This document shows positions 51,701 to 61,936 of a stretch of DNA of 64,000 nucleotides, piece by piece. Both the position numbers and the translations under genes were made by a program. Position 1 is the first letter of the stretch; each line of letters opens with the position of its first letter. Location: the NCBI GenBank assembly GCA_932294295.1, contig OW028573.1:56762829-56826828 (forward strand), written 5' to 3'. Below the pieces are notes generated by a model, which saw only the letters and a program-made list of their open reading frames with translations, was not told the DNA's origin and ran no database searches. Source of the DNA: Alitta virens. Lineage: Eukaryota; Annelida; Polychaeta; Phyllodocida; Nereididae.

Positions 51701-53134
51701 CATTGATAATAAAACCTTTGACCGATTTTTTAATTTATTTATAACTGAAGTACAGTAACAACGTTATTAACTGCTGCTCTGATGTCCATATAATTGTCCA
51801 TTTGTATTTCCTATCCTTGGCGGAATGCTTTAGAAACAAAAGGCTGATCAATTGCCACATCCATCAGGTTGAATCAGATCCCCACAGACTGAGATATTTT
51901 TGTTTTGAGATTATCACTGCCTCAAAGCAAGAATAACGAGTCACTTCGCCCCTTTTATTCATGGCACGTCCATTTTCCTTAGTCAGTCTGGAAATCAGAG
52001 GCTGCTACCATCAATGTTTCCATCAATCAATGATAAAGCCTGCACGGTCTGCACAGTACTAGTGTCTCCACCTTGCGGATTGTGCAGTAGTTTTGGCGTT
52101 GCTGAGTCACTTGTTGCTGCTAGCGTCAACCAGTGGCACTCCTGATCTCCTGATTGATAGAATGATTCATTTAGTTAATTGTGAGATTGTGTGTGTGACA
52201 TTGGAAAGTACACATAAGTTTGTGACATGGCTCTCTCATGACATCGACAACATTTCAGTCTGATAATGACTCATTTATAGAACCGCACCTGTGACAAAGC
52301 AGCATTATCATATATATTACAAATATGAAATCAGATGATAGCTCTTACAAAAAGATAGAAATTTATAGATTGAGTTTGTCGTCGCTTATGGTGAATTAAT
52401 TAAAATTCTAGAATGGCTTGATAAGTATTATGGCCAAAACTGTTCTCTCCATTCGTCAATTTTGTTCGCCATTCGAACACTATGCTTCAATTCTTGTTAT
52501 TACATTATGTAGTTAGTAACACAAAATCTCACAAGAAATTAGCCATCAACTGGGTATGAGTTTAGTTGTTACTTTAGGGTTATGCAGTTCGTTCGGTGAG
52601 ATAACTGCAGAGGCGTTGTTTCAAGCTCGTTGCGCCCTCTCGTGCATATTGACAACAAATGTTCTCTTTCATTGCAGACAAATACGCACCAGGGCCGCAA
52701 CTCCTCCTCAGCACCAAGAACAATACGACCCCTACCGGCAACCCCGGGAAGCGACACTTGGGGGAGGGCAGATTTCCAAATCAGCGGAGTTACTCGATCC
52801 AGGATACCAAGGGGAAAATAACTATTCTCGCACGTGGCAGATGCACAGTCACCCTTACATACCCCCGCCTGTCAATTACAGCATGGACAGGGGTTACAAC
52901 AGTAGATATGTTGAACATGTTTACGAAAGTCCCAAATTCGAACGCAAGGAATTTGACCCAGAGCTTGCTATGCACGGCCCATGTGTTGAACCCGTCCAAT
53001 ATTTCGAACTGGATCCAGAAACCGGCACCGCCCCCAATGAGGGGTTCAACCCTCGCCAAAATGACCCCCATTTGCCCCCGAGGAACATTCCACCCCCTTA
53101 CAAGGACATGAGTTGCCGCCCTACCCTCCCTTAA
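21619..53134 (+). CDS. Gene B: SUEL lectin/CUB/sushi single-pass membrane protein (498 aa)
   Basis: Joins are 21619-21703, 47191-47475, 48520-48897, 50251-50403, 51457-51595 and 52678-53134. The 1497 nt are open throughout, with matching phases at every junction (1,1,1,1,2). Residues 1 to about 21 are a signal peptide. Residues 34-121 are a SUEL/rhamnose-binding-type lectin domain (eight Cys; YGR at 56-58; CSS at 74-76; PC then YL..NYSC at the end). Residues 132-249 are a CUB-like domain (C132, C162, C193, C211). Residues 253-298 are sushi (C253, C275, C286, C298; W291). Residues about 320-345 are the membrane helix, and 346-498 a cytoplasmic tail with YESPKF (429-434), YFELDP (455-460) and PPPY (485-488). 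SUEL domains bind galactosides or rhamnose and CUB/sushi modules bind proteins, so a surface recognition receptor or adhesion protein is the likely role (inference). The neighbouring gene A is a paralogue in the same orientation. Confidence 0.85.
25700..25713 (+). repeat. C14 homopolymer
   Basis: Fourteen consecutive C followed by cacacata. Confidence 0.9.
27831..28050. repeat. 11-bp minisatellite, about 19 units
   Basis: Diverged units of GACATACACAT repeat in 11-bp register. Three overlapping frames stay open on the - strand (Cys/Met/Tyr/Val-rich) because no unit frame has a stop. They are not genes. Confidence 0.85.
33082..33236. mobile_element. Foldback (long inverted repeat) element, 155 bp
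   Basis: Both ends carry TTTACTACATGGCC and its complement, and the arms match over about 60-70 bp with small gaps. Each arm is itself palindromic (GCGTTTTCCATG and CATGGAAAACGC). No coding capacity; a small non-autonomous foldback transposon is likely. Confidence 0.65.
34815..35082 (+). mobile_element. MITE copy 2
   Basis: Matches copy 3 in the same orientation (ACTTCTGCT.TACGATGCTAC, AGCTATAGCTG, GTAGACAGAAG). The right end is AAACTAACTG followed by TA. The left end is degraded, so the start is approximate. Confidence 0.65.
36506..36547 (+). promoter_or_regulatory. Three E-box motifs at exact 16-bp spacing
   Basis: GGTCACATGA occurs at 36506, 36522 and 36538. TCACATGA is an M-box/MITF-TFE-type E-box. 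A further CACGTG-containing site (gacacgtgatt) follows about 30 bp later. Confidence 0.4.
36844..37091. promoter_or_regulatory. Cluster of seven TGACGT/ACGTCA motifs
   Basis: Hexamers lie at 36844, 36855, 36867, 37014, 37040, 37066 and 37086 in gene B intron 1. The first three are 11-12 bp apart (AACGTCA repeats). Confidence 0.35.
40676..40693 (+). repeat. C18 homopolymer
   Basis: Eighteen consecutive C. Confidence 0.9.
41474..41482 (-). promoter_or_regulatory. CTCF-like site
   Basis: On the - strand CTACCAGGGGGCGCC differs at one position from the canonical CCACCAGGGGGCGCC form. Confidence 0.4.
43684..43735 (+). mobile_element. tRNA-derived SINE head
   Basis: GGCTCAGTGGGTGAAC (A box) and GGTTCGAAT (B box) are about 30 nt apart. 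The rest of the element was not delimited. Confidence 0.4.
47191..47475 (+). CDS. Gene B exon 2: SUEL-type (galactose/rhamnose-binding) lectin domain
   Basis: The acceptor is ttctgttgcag (ending at 47190) and the donor gtatgt is at 47476; phase 1 at both ends, 285 nt. The whole domain sits in one exon: CESDTFAGRC, VIVEHGRYGR, CSSNVLGLLDSKCSG, CDV, then PC and YLEANYSC. These are the standard landmarks of the sea-urchin-egg-lectin fold, with eight cysteines. The YGR motif is present, and the usual DPC near the end is QPC here, which may affect sugar choice. Confidence 0.9.
48376..48437. repeat. TATC microsatellite in gene B intron 2
   Basis: Interrupted TATC/TATATC units over about 60 bp. Confidence 0.85.
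48520..48897 (+). CDS. Gene B exon 3: CUB-like domain
   Basis: The acceptor is tttttacag (ending at 48519) and the donor gtaggag is at 48898; phase 1 at both ends, 378 nt. The sequence carries C132, GFLSS, SLDCPW, IKINLYDF, C193, C211, VYTSVT and FLLKY, matching the CUB exon of gene A position by position. The frame continues 16 codons past the donor to a stop, so intron retention would give a secreted lectin-CUB form. Confidence 0.88.
50251..50403 (+). CDS. Gene B exon 4: sushi/CCP domain
   Basis: The acceptor is cgtgtttcag (ending at 50250) and the donor gtgagt is at 50404; phase 1 at both ends, 153 nt. The peptide ALGCGDPAAPKHG opens like a classical sushi repeat. It then shows Cys, LRC, SKW and a final NCSE. 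The C..C..C..W..C spacing is complete, though the domain is slightly short (about 46 residues from first to last Cys). Confidence 0.85.
51457..51595 (+). CDS. Gene B exon 5: stalk and transmembrane helix
   Basis: The acceptor is a T-rich tract ending ttttttcag at 51456 and the donor gtaaga is at 51596. The exon enters in phase 1 and exits in phase 2. A Gly/Ser/Thr stalk (GLTGHSTGQS) leads into SGISILVIILIAVAIG and a Leu/Phe-rich end, followed by CLRR. This is one membrane helix with a basic inner edge, as in gene A. Confidence 0.88.
52678..53134 (+). CDS. Gene B terminal coding exon: cytoplasmic tail
   Basis: The acceptor is tttcattgcag (ending at 52677). The frame runs to TAA at 53132-53134. 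About 150 residues are rich in Tyr and Pro. YRQP, YIPP and YESP are three YxxP motifs, and IPPPYK contains a PPxY (WW-domain) motif. NYSRTWQ, YVEHVYESPKFER and VQYFELDP are shared with gene A. The other overlapping frames here are shadows. Confidence 0.87.
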
Positions 53135-53650
53135 GTGCTGACTGTGATAACTATCTTGTCAAACGAAATTGGACTGCATTGTGTTAATATGCTTCACTGT
53201 TATGACCAATGGATTACGCTATGAATATATGATTTATTTTATTTATCAATCGTATTTATTTGATAAATTCTAGAGTTGCCTTTACGCGTCACTTGGAAGT
53301 TATAACCATAAATACATGACACAAGCGCTGGTGGGAGTAGCAAAAAGAAAGAGCTGTTCGCTTAAACAGACTTGAATGTGTATCTCAAAGGTACAGCTCC
53401 AAACATGAAAAGGATATATCGTTCATGTGATGTCACAAACCTACATACTGACAGTAGCAGCTGGCATAAAATGTCATATATGGAATAAGTGTATGTGGAT
53501 ATTTTACATGTATATAATACAAATCTGTCTCCATTGCCCCAAAAGAGGCTAACATGTTCATTGTTTGTCACGTGATACCGATATATTACATTGTCATGTA
53601 TAACCTAACAAGAAACTGTAAAAAGTCAATAAAGCACTTAAATATTTAAT
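53135..53650 (+). other. Gene B 3'UTR
   Basis: AT-rich non-coding sequence runs from the stop codon to the polyadenylation signal at 53628 plus about 20 nt. Nothing else is seen in it. Confidence 0.6.
53628..53633 (+). terminator. Gene B polyadenylation signal
   Basis: AATAAA lies about 490 nt after the stop codon, followed by a T-rich stretch with ttttggtatttctgctgt. It is the first full hexamer downstream of the coding end. Confidence 0.65.
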
Positions 53651-54309
53651 AACACTTCATTTTTGGTATTTCTGCTGTATCTTATATTACATTTTTAAGG
53701 AATCATATCTCTTGTGAGATCTAAAGAGAATAAGATCTGAAAAACATAAAAAGTGTACTGGAGGGATTATGTTTTGACAATTTATTACAAAACATTTATT
53801 AGTCTGCCTTATCATGTCTTCAAAACAATAAATTTTAATGATGTTTTCATTCAGACAGAGCTACAAAGCTTATTAAAATCGTTTGCAATGGTGGAAGAGC
53901 ACTTTGCTTCAGCAACAGTAAGATGGCTAGAGTTAGTTTCTAGGTTAGAAACAGGCTGTATTAGAAGGCTTGGTGATATTTTTGATAGAAGAATGTGTTG
54001 GCTTTCATCTTGCAGTTTCCAGCTCTCTCAGACACCCAGCTTGTTCCCCTGACAATGATTCTGTTAGTAATGTGATTCCCCGTCGGGAGGCAGCCGTTCA
54101 AATTGGATATGAGATCTTTGAATCTTTCTGGGCCTTTTATTCTCCTGTCAGAAGTTCTTGGCCGGGTTGCTGCCATGTACTGTCCACAAAACATGGTTAC
54201 CATGGCAACCTTTTGGCCATTTATAGCAAACTTCAAAAGGCGAGATGTTTTGTTGGTGGGTGATGAATGCGGGTGAAAGGGGGGGACTGTGGGCTTCAAA
54301 AGAGGCCAA

Positions 54310-54351
54310 TGGTCAGCTGTGGTCAGCCACTGGTCAGTCCTGAGTGACCAG
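54310..54351. promoter_or_regulatory. TGGTCA motifs at 10-11-bp spacing
   Basis: TGGTCA at 54310, 54320 and 54331 and the inverse TGACCA at 54346. It resembles the array at 11476. Confidence 0.25.
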
Positions 54352-56443
54352 CAGGAAGCCAGTGGGTAGTGGTGGCCAGACATGGCCCTATATCTGAGAA
54401 GCATCTTTGAGGCCACTAGTCACAGCCTCCAGATAAGCCCATATGACAACCTGGCTGGCCTCTATGATGCTCGGCTGCTTACCATGACAACCAGTTTCAA
54501 TATGAGAGTATCTTTTGTAGGAGCAGGACAGCCTCAATACCCCAAGTGCCTCTTGTTGTAAGCAACATTCACGTGCTAAGATCAAGGCGAGTTCAATATT
54601 ACCTGCCAGCCCTCATAATGATCCTATTAAAACCCCTGGCCCTCCGTTGATCCAGCCAACTGATTTAATTGACAAAAACGGCAGCTGAAAGATTTTCCGT
54701 CTGAACTTGTCAGTTTCGCTCCATAAATAGCCAATAAGCGTGAGTTCCACAGAAGAACAGATAAAGAATGCCATCTCTCAGAATCACGTCACCTGCTCTC
54801 TGCATCGGTCTAACTCCTTCGGATGGCACCAATAAATAAAAGAGGCTAAAAGGCAGTCTTTACTGTGCCATTTGAGCTGAAAAGCTTGGCCCGCTCAAAT
54901 GCTGCGACCTGACACTGATCTGGCTGTAAACTTTTATGGAGGCTATCATCGTTTGATTTACACATTGACCACAACTGACCGGCTGGCCATAAATCGTGGC
55001 ATTGTTAAGAAGCACAACTTGGGCCAGCCTGCGTCTTGCTTTTGTTGAGCTGGCTGCGCTGAGTCATTGACTTTTGACTCTGGCTCAAATAAAATGGAAC
55101 TGGGAGGCAAAATGGTTCTTACAAATAGTCCTGACGAATGGGAACTAGAAGGACTGGCCATGCCTAGAAGTTTCATTCCTGTACGGTCAGACAGACAGTG
55201 CAACAAAGGTATAAAACAAGGCTCTCCACTAAGCCTGGCTCTTTTCGTATTTTAAGCTCGAAGGAAAAGCATATGAAGTCCCTTTCAAAACGTAGTGCAC
55301 TCATCCGCAATATACAGCGTCCTGTCCCTTGAAGCCAGTGCCAATCTTTGTCCAAGCATTAGCTTTGACTTTCTTGTGCCCAAAATGAAACAAACTGGCC
55401 GTATGGCAGTGTCCCAAATAGGCAAGATGACAAAGGAGCACCGAGAATTGGCAGTTGGCTAGTCGTGTTGTGGGATAAACAAGCCTGCAATCAGTTCGTC
55501 ATTAAGCAGAGGGTCCATTGGCCGCTTGTGCCACATCGTTTGTAATATGTGTGTTGTGAGGGAATGATAGCACTACGCCGGAAGCACAAACGACTGGAGG
55601 GCTTTGGGAGAGGGCCAACAAAGACCTTGTACTTCTTACAAAGCCCAACCAACGAGCCATTTTCTTACAAGCACAAGTGCTCCAATTATATTGCACTTTG
55701 GTGCTCCAGCCAGACTCAGAGCCAGCAAATATCTGTTATGAGTTGCAGTCTGTACACAGGAGTGCAATTCACAAACATACAACTATGCTCTACTGCAGAC
55801 GGTCGCTCCACATCTAATCATTGTGTGAAGACGTTTGGTCGATTTCTTCCTTTGATCTGCGACATCAGATTCATGTAATAACAGGAATGCTGGCGAATGA
55901 TTCAACTCCAAGGCATCAGTTTCTTACCCTCAGGAGGATATCACCACAGTTGTGAATTATTTGGTAACCAAGCCGACAGCATGCCTGTCTGTTTCTTGAA
56001 GATTTTTAATAAAATCAGTTGCCTGGGAATGAAATCCTTTTGAAGCATGCACGACCTCCTGCAGGCTTTCATTAGTTTACTTATCGAAGTTGGGAGATTT
56101 GAAAGTAAAGTATCAGCATTCGTGGGAGGCAGTTTTTAATGCCTGGGCACTATCAGTTTTGCTTGGTATTGCCTCTTCTAGGCGTTTGCATAGTGTGCTG
56201 ACACATGCTGTCGTTTTATTAATAACTTCTCCCTCTTCACGTAGCTCTATGAGGCACCATGAGGACCAATAGGCACATGAGACTGGCAATCCAGGACATG
56301 TTTACAAAGTGCTGGGCACCGCTCAGCATCACTTGTCTCTTTGTATTTCGTCACATCTCATGAGGGTCTGGCGCCCGTCGCCACTCACAATTTGAAATCT
56401 TGGCAAATGGAGTTGTTTCAAGAATCGATGGGAGCCTCCAGTC

Positions 56444-56457
56444 GGGGGGGGGGGGGG
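56444..56457 (+). repeat. G14 homopolymer
   Basis: Fourteen consecutive G. Confidence 0.9.
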
Positions 56458-58381
56458 CGATTTGTGATGAGTGATGGGGAGGCAGGTGGACTGTTGGCTG
56501 CTGATGATGCTGAAGAGGGATGCAGGATGCTGCTGCAGGCGATGTAGGGGTGTGCCAATAACTATTTCCCCCATCAGTGATCTTAATGGACACTGCCATT
56601 CACTTGAAAGAGGTCTATTGTCTCAGAGCCAGGCTAAAAATATCTCCACATAACATAGGGGCTGCCGCACCACAGAAGTTTTTAAACTCAACTCGCGTAA
56701 ATAATTAATCTTTGATGGCTTGGGAGCTTTCAGAATAGATATTTTTATTCTATTACAAGTGCTTAGCAATTTTAACACAACCTTTATCCTCATAGTCAAT
56801 ACTATTATTGTTCATTATAATAGGTTGGCTAAAGCCTAAGTATTTTGTCATACACTGTATCAGAATAGAATAGGATAGAATAGAATGACTTATAGCGCCG
56901 CAGGAAACATATCTGAACTGGTTGACATGTCAAAGTTACTTTATCTCAATTTTTTCGCACAGCAGGCACGTTACAGAGTGTCTGGGGCTATGTGTGTTTT
57001 TTATAGGTCTGCCAAGTAGAGAGGTCTGCAATGGTATTGTGAATTAGATGACATATTTGCAGGCCGTCTCATAATCCGCTAAGCTACCACAGGCCAGAGG
57101 CTACATCGGTGTGTCCAGCTTCCAAATGGAAGCCTCTGTGGCCGAGTGGATGCCTCTGTGACCAAATAAGGCCCCACAGATGCTATCATCAGAGTCTGGA
57201 TGTTGCGGGGACTGCGATCGATGATATAATTTATGAAAGGCAAAAGAAATTTGTAACAATGTCCACCAACATCAGAAAATATTGATCCTGGCGTCTCCCT
57301 ATGCCTGGTCATTTGCTAGTATCCTCCCAGAGATGCTGAGGACACGCCTTCTCCTCCTCATCTCGTTTATACTTCAATGGACCTTCCAAGAATTCCATAA
57401 GTGATGCTTTTAAGACAATCTCTCAGACAATTACCTCCGGATGACTTTAAATTACGTCTTCTTTCGCTGTTATTATGTAGCATAAATGTCAAAGTGTTTG
57501 TGCAAGATTTAAAGGGATAAAATGTGCTTTAGATTCTTTTAGGTAAAAACCAACAGAGCAAAAATGGACGGTTAGAAAAGTTGTTAATGATTAATTGACA
57601 TCCTGATCCAGGAGTAGACAATGAACGACATTGTTTGAGGCAGTTATTTGAGGATTTATGGAATTCCGGGCAAATTTTATGTTTGTTTGGGTAGTTTTTA
57701 TGCAAAGCTCTTCATAGCCGCTGTGTCCCATTTCAGCTTAGTGATATATTTGGAATGACTACCTCGCTTCAGAATCCAGGCCACTCAATTTGACAGTTCG
57801 TCACAATAAAAAAGATTGGAGATCAATGGTTTGATTTTAATCCCAAATTCAAGCAAGAGAAGAGTTGATAGGATTTCATGAATCCCTTTAAACATTGGAA
57901 ATTATATTTAATCTTAACTGGGAAGCCAAAATGGTGATAAATCTCATGCGCTGGATTTCACGTTTTAATAGGAGAACAATGTGCAGCTCGAAGATGAAAT
58001 GAATGGCTCTTTTGATGGTTATTACCACCAATGAAAATCAATCAACTCTAGACTGCTCGCTGGCAATTAATACGGATTGGGGCAACTTGATTAAAGAATG
58101 ATCATTTCTCTGGCGTGTTTTTCTTTCAAAATAATAAGTGCAATCTGTCTGGTATAATTATCGAATGAGTAATAGATAAGCCATAGGCGGATACTGCAGA
58201 TAAAATGAGGCAAAAATTCGCAAAGACAACAGGATTTGATATGGTTGTAATCATTAATTATAATTCCACTGTTTTATCTGACAAAATGTGCATATTCTGG
58301 TGAAAGTAATGCCAAGTTACAGAGTTCACTTCCAAATGTGGCTAACTTTATCAAAAGCGCAAATAGCTTGGTTTAAGAAAT

Positions 58382-58446
58382 CTTAGTGGCGTTGTGGTTA
58401 TAGTAATAATATGGCAATTTCTAATCAGGTCCTGGTTTCGAGACCC
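58382..58446 (+). mobile_element. tRNA-derived SINE head, first of a pair
   Basis: CTTAGTGGCGTTGTGG (A-box-like) and GGTTTCGAGACCC (B-box-like) at 58434 are spaced as in a tRNA promoter. Confidence 0.4.
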
Positions 58447-58498
58447 AGATAATGATCCGAACCGCAGTGGTTTCCATGGGTAGAATTAAACACACCAT

Positions 58499-58573
58499 CC
58501 GTGGACTAGTGGTTAAAGCATTAGTCAGTTGTAACATAGGCCAACTCTGGGTTCGATCCACATCCGGGCAATG
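58499..58573 (+). mobile_element. tRNA-derived SINE head, second of a pair
   Basis: ACTAGTGGTTAAAGC (A box) and GGGTTCGATCC (B box, 58549-58559). It lies in the same orientation about 50 bp after the preceding head, suggesting a dimeric or nested SINE. Confidence 0.5.
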
Positions 58574-59941
58574 GTACATGATTGCTGGATGTAGTTTGCA
58601 TGAGACGTGAAATTGATGATACGATATAATCAGCAGGTAAAAGTCCCCACTCACGGGGTAAATTTGTAAGATGGACTCCAAGCCTTATCGTCTCATCGTT
58701 ACTTTAGCCTCTGCAGCTGGTCAAATGATGTGATTCAGTTTCAATGCAGTTGCAATGAGACAATGCAATATAATAATAATTTCAAGGATTGACTGGATTG
58801 ATATCACACACTGTTTGCTGCACGTTTTGTCATTGAGGATAACTTTCAAGATTAAAGACAATGGCAACAATTTTTTAATACCCACGAGAAAGCATACAAT
58901 TTGTCTGCCAATAATGATATCAAATGTATTAATGATGGCCTAATAGGAAACACCTTCACCCCAGGGCCATTAAAAAATGACAAATGCAGCAAAATTGCTC
59001 TGGCTGCCAAGAAAGCACTACCAATAAATATTGCATGAGGCCGTCAATGGCAATGTGAAGATTACATGTGGCATTTATGGATTGCAATTGGTCTCCGCTG
59101 AGGGAGGCTGGAAAACATTGACCCAATGGAGCACACGATTGGCTTGACCTTGAACAATTGGGATGACAGATGAGTGCATGACAATGGCATGTACCTGTCA
59201 AGTAGATCTGCCAAGGGTTGACACTGAAAAAGAGACGTCGTGTTCTGTCAAGGCCTTGTGTTCAATTATACGTCGCCAAATTGTCTCCACTTTGTTCTAA
59301 GTAACCAATACTCAAGGTACTCTTGATGTCTAGGGTGGGGTTGCTACAACGGTAAATTGGTAATAGATGGCAACAATCTGCATAGTACAAGAGCATTTGA
59401 CGTTGTAAGTACTAGCCAGATAGATTTATGGGAGGTTGAGGGATGTTAATATATGGCATTTATGGCTACAGCAGTACAAATATATTGAACAAATGCATGT
59501 GAAACAGAACACTGAAATATACCCTGTAGAAAGCTTTTAGAGTTAGAAAAAAATATGGTGACTAACAATTACAAATCAAAAGCAATTATTACTGCCATGC
59601 ATATCATTAACTACCCATACTCATGTTAATTTTGTTTCAGTTGAAATGGCTTGGTACTTCATGTTGTTACTATTAATTGGCGGGGACTGTCAATAGGAAG
59701 ACGTCTTGCGCGTGCGCTACTGCTGCCTGGTTCCACTTCAGTGGGCGGATCAGTCCAGATAGATTTCTCAAACAGCGAACAAGCACAAGTGCAAATGGAC
59801 ATCCCTGATGTACATTGTATCGGAAGTGCCCTCCACCAAATATATCAGATGATTTTCGTACGTATTGACCTTGGTGAAATATAGCAATGAAAAGCTCAGA
59901 ATACGGCGTTAGTGAAATGGCAGTCTCATACTATACACGTA

Positions 59942-60287
59942 CAGTTTGTTTCTAACTTCTGCTATACGATGCTACCTGCTACTAAACGGAACTTTCTGGC
60001 TATAGCTGGCTACTCAAATCCGGATCTCAAAGTACATGCAGCACCATATTCATATTAGTCATTTCTTGTTGAAAAGATGCATTCTTATTGCAAATACATA
60101 TTCGTGATATATTACATAAATTTCTTATATTTACAAAGGTTTATAATTTTTCAGTGGTTATAGGTGTAAGCCGACTGACTATAAGCTAGAAGTAGACAGA
60201 AGTGGCTGACTTTTGCCAGTTATAGTGGCTCCATGGTTATAGTTACAGCCAGAAATAGGTTGCTACAGTCGACCATAAAACTGACTG
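59942..60287 (+). mobile_element. MITE copy 3 with TA duplication
   Basis: Begins CAGTTTGTTT and ends ACTGACTG, inverted repeats of each other with mismatches. The dinucleotide TA flanks both ends (59940-59941 and 60288-60289), as for Tc1/mariner insertions. It is the longest of the three copies (346 bp), and its TIRs match copy 1. Confidence 0.7.
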
Positions 60288-61936
60288 TAGAACTAGAAAA
60301 TCAAACCTGTTTCCAATCGCAACACTATTTAGATAAATCTCGGTTGGAAATAGTCGACCAGACATAAACTGCCCATGCAGTTGAAACAACAGATAAAAAC
60401 AGCCCACCCATGGGATAGATATTATCGCGGGCCCTAGAGCTTTGGCATCAATGCAATACAAAATAATATAACAACAATACAACAAAATATGTCGATTGCA
60501 CAAGAAAACCTTATTGGAGTATTTCCCTTCATGCTTAACAACAGTACAGCAGAATGTTCTTTTTGCCCAATTAGTATACCAATTAGTATTCAATCTATGC
60601 AATGTCGATTTCAACCTTGGTTCTCTGATGTTCAATAACATCTCATTGAGCGACAGATGAATTGGCATGCTATTTGTGGGGTACATATAAATGCACATCA
60701 GGCCCCTGGAAGCGATTACTCGTGTGCTACTGACCAAGTATGGACACTGGTCAGATATTTATGAGTTTGGGATACTGGCGCCTCTGTTAATGGCCCTCGT
60801 GGGGGGCTTAGACAACGCCCGCTGTCATGTTGGCATCCGTGGGTGGAATACATTGGGGTAATGATGATATGACAATTTAATGACGCTTCTGCTGTGCGCC
60901 ACTTGCAGTTTGTACTGGGCAGTATGGGAAACAGTCACAATGTTTACACTGCACCATCATATTGTTGGCAGTAATTTGAATAACACTATATATCAAAACG
61001 GGTGGTAGGCTTAGGATAGGAGCTCTTGTAGGTACTGTGGGATAGAACAGCTGATTTATGATACCGTAGAAAAAGATTTTGCAAATTTACCCTCATATTG
61101 TGGAATCTGATTTGTCTCAGCTAAGACACCCATCAGAATACACGGTCAATTTTATTCTCATCTTCATAGTATTTTATGTGATTCATCAAATAAAGAATAC
61201 TCAGTGTTGGAGTTGAACGCAGTACATGTACCAGCAGCACTGGACAGAGGCTGACCAGTGGCTTCACTGGGCTTGACCACCCCCCAGATGAGACTGCACT
61301 GAAAGTGAATCAGGCAGTCATTCCGAGGCATGTTTCCAGTTTACGACATTTATGGAAAAACCATTGGGCCAAAACACTCGAATGGTGTTATCTCTGACTG
61401 AACCAGAAACAGATTCTAAAACAAGTCATAAATAACAGTTTCCAAGTTCGTCGGTCTTGCTTTAGTGCTGCACTTTGGAATGGATTTTGGACACAATTAA
61501 GCACAATCTCAGACCACGTTTATCTCTAGACAACATCCTGCAAATGTTACACATTGGTGAGCCTCTTGTAAGGTCTGTGGTGACAAGGAGCAAATTGTCA
61601 AGCACCTTCGAGTGTGTTTTTTTTATTACCATGGCAACTATCTGGAATGATATCATCAAAGAGTGTCTGGTCACTCAGACTACCCTGGGGATTACAGGTG
61701 TGAGTTATCTGCAAATGGCAAATAGAGATGGGGACATTTAAAACGTGAGATACTATATTTAGATCAGTGTAAAAAGCCTGCAAAATATCTTTTGCAAAAC
61801 AGCCTTATTTTGCATAGCAGTCTTCTTGGAATTGTTAGCAAAGTTTCTTCGGGTATCACAATAAAAAAAAAGTTGGATTAACAGGTAGAACCATCCTCCA
61901 AGGAAGGGAAACGAAAACTACAAGACTAGTGTAGCT

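Noticed and set aside
58499..58573. Functional tRNA gene
   Set aside because: A and B boxes are present but the arms do not form a proper acceptor stem or anticodon arm, so a SINE head is more likely.
60243..60737. 164-aa frame on the - strand
   Set aside because: It overlaps the end of a MITE, has no recognisable domain, and no splice or conservation support.
61475..61741. 88-aa frame with a stretch vaguely like a hAT transposase tail (LRPRLSLDNILQMLHIGEP)
   Set aside because: The resemblance is short, no other transposase motif or terminal repeat is seen, and I cannot support it without a profile search.
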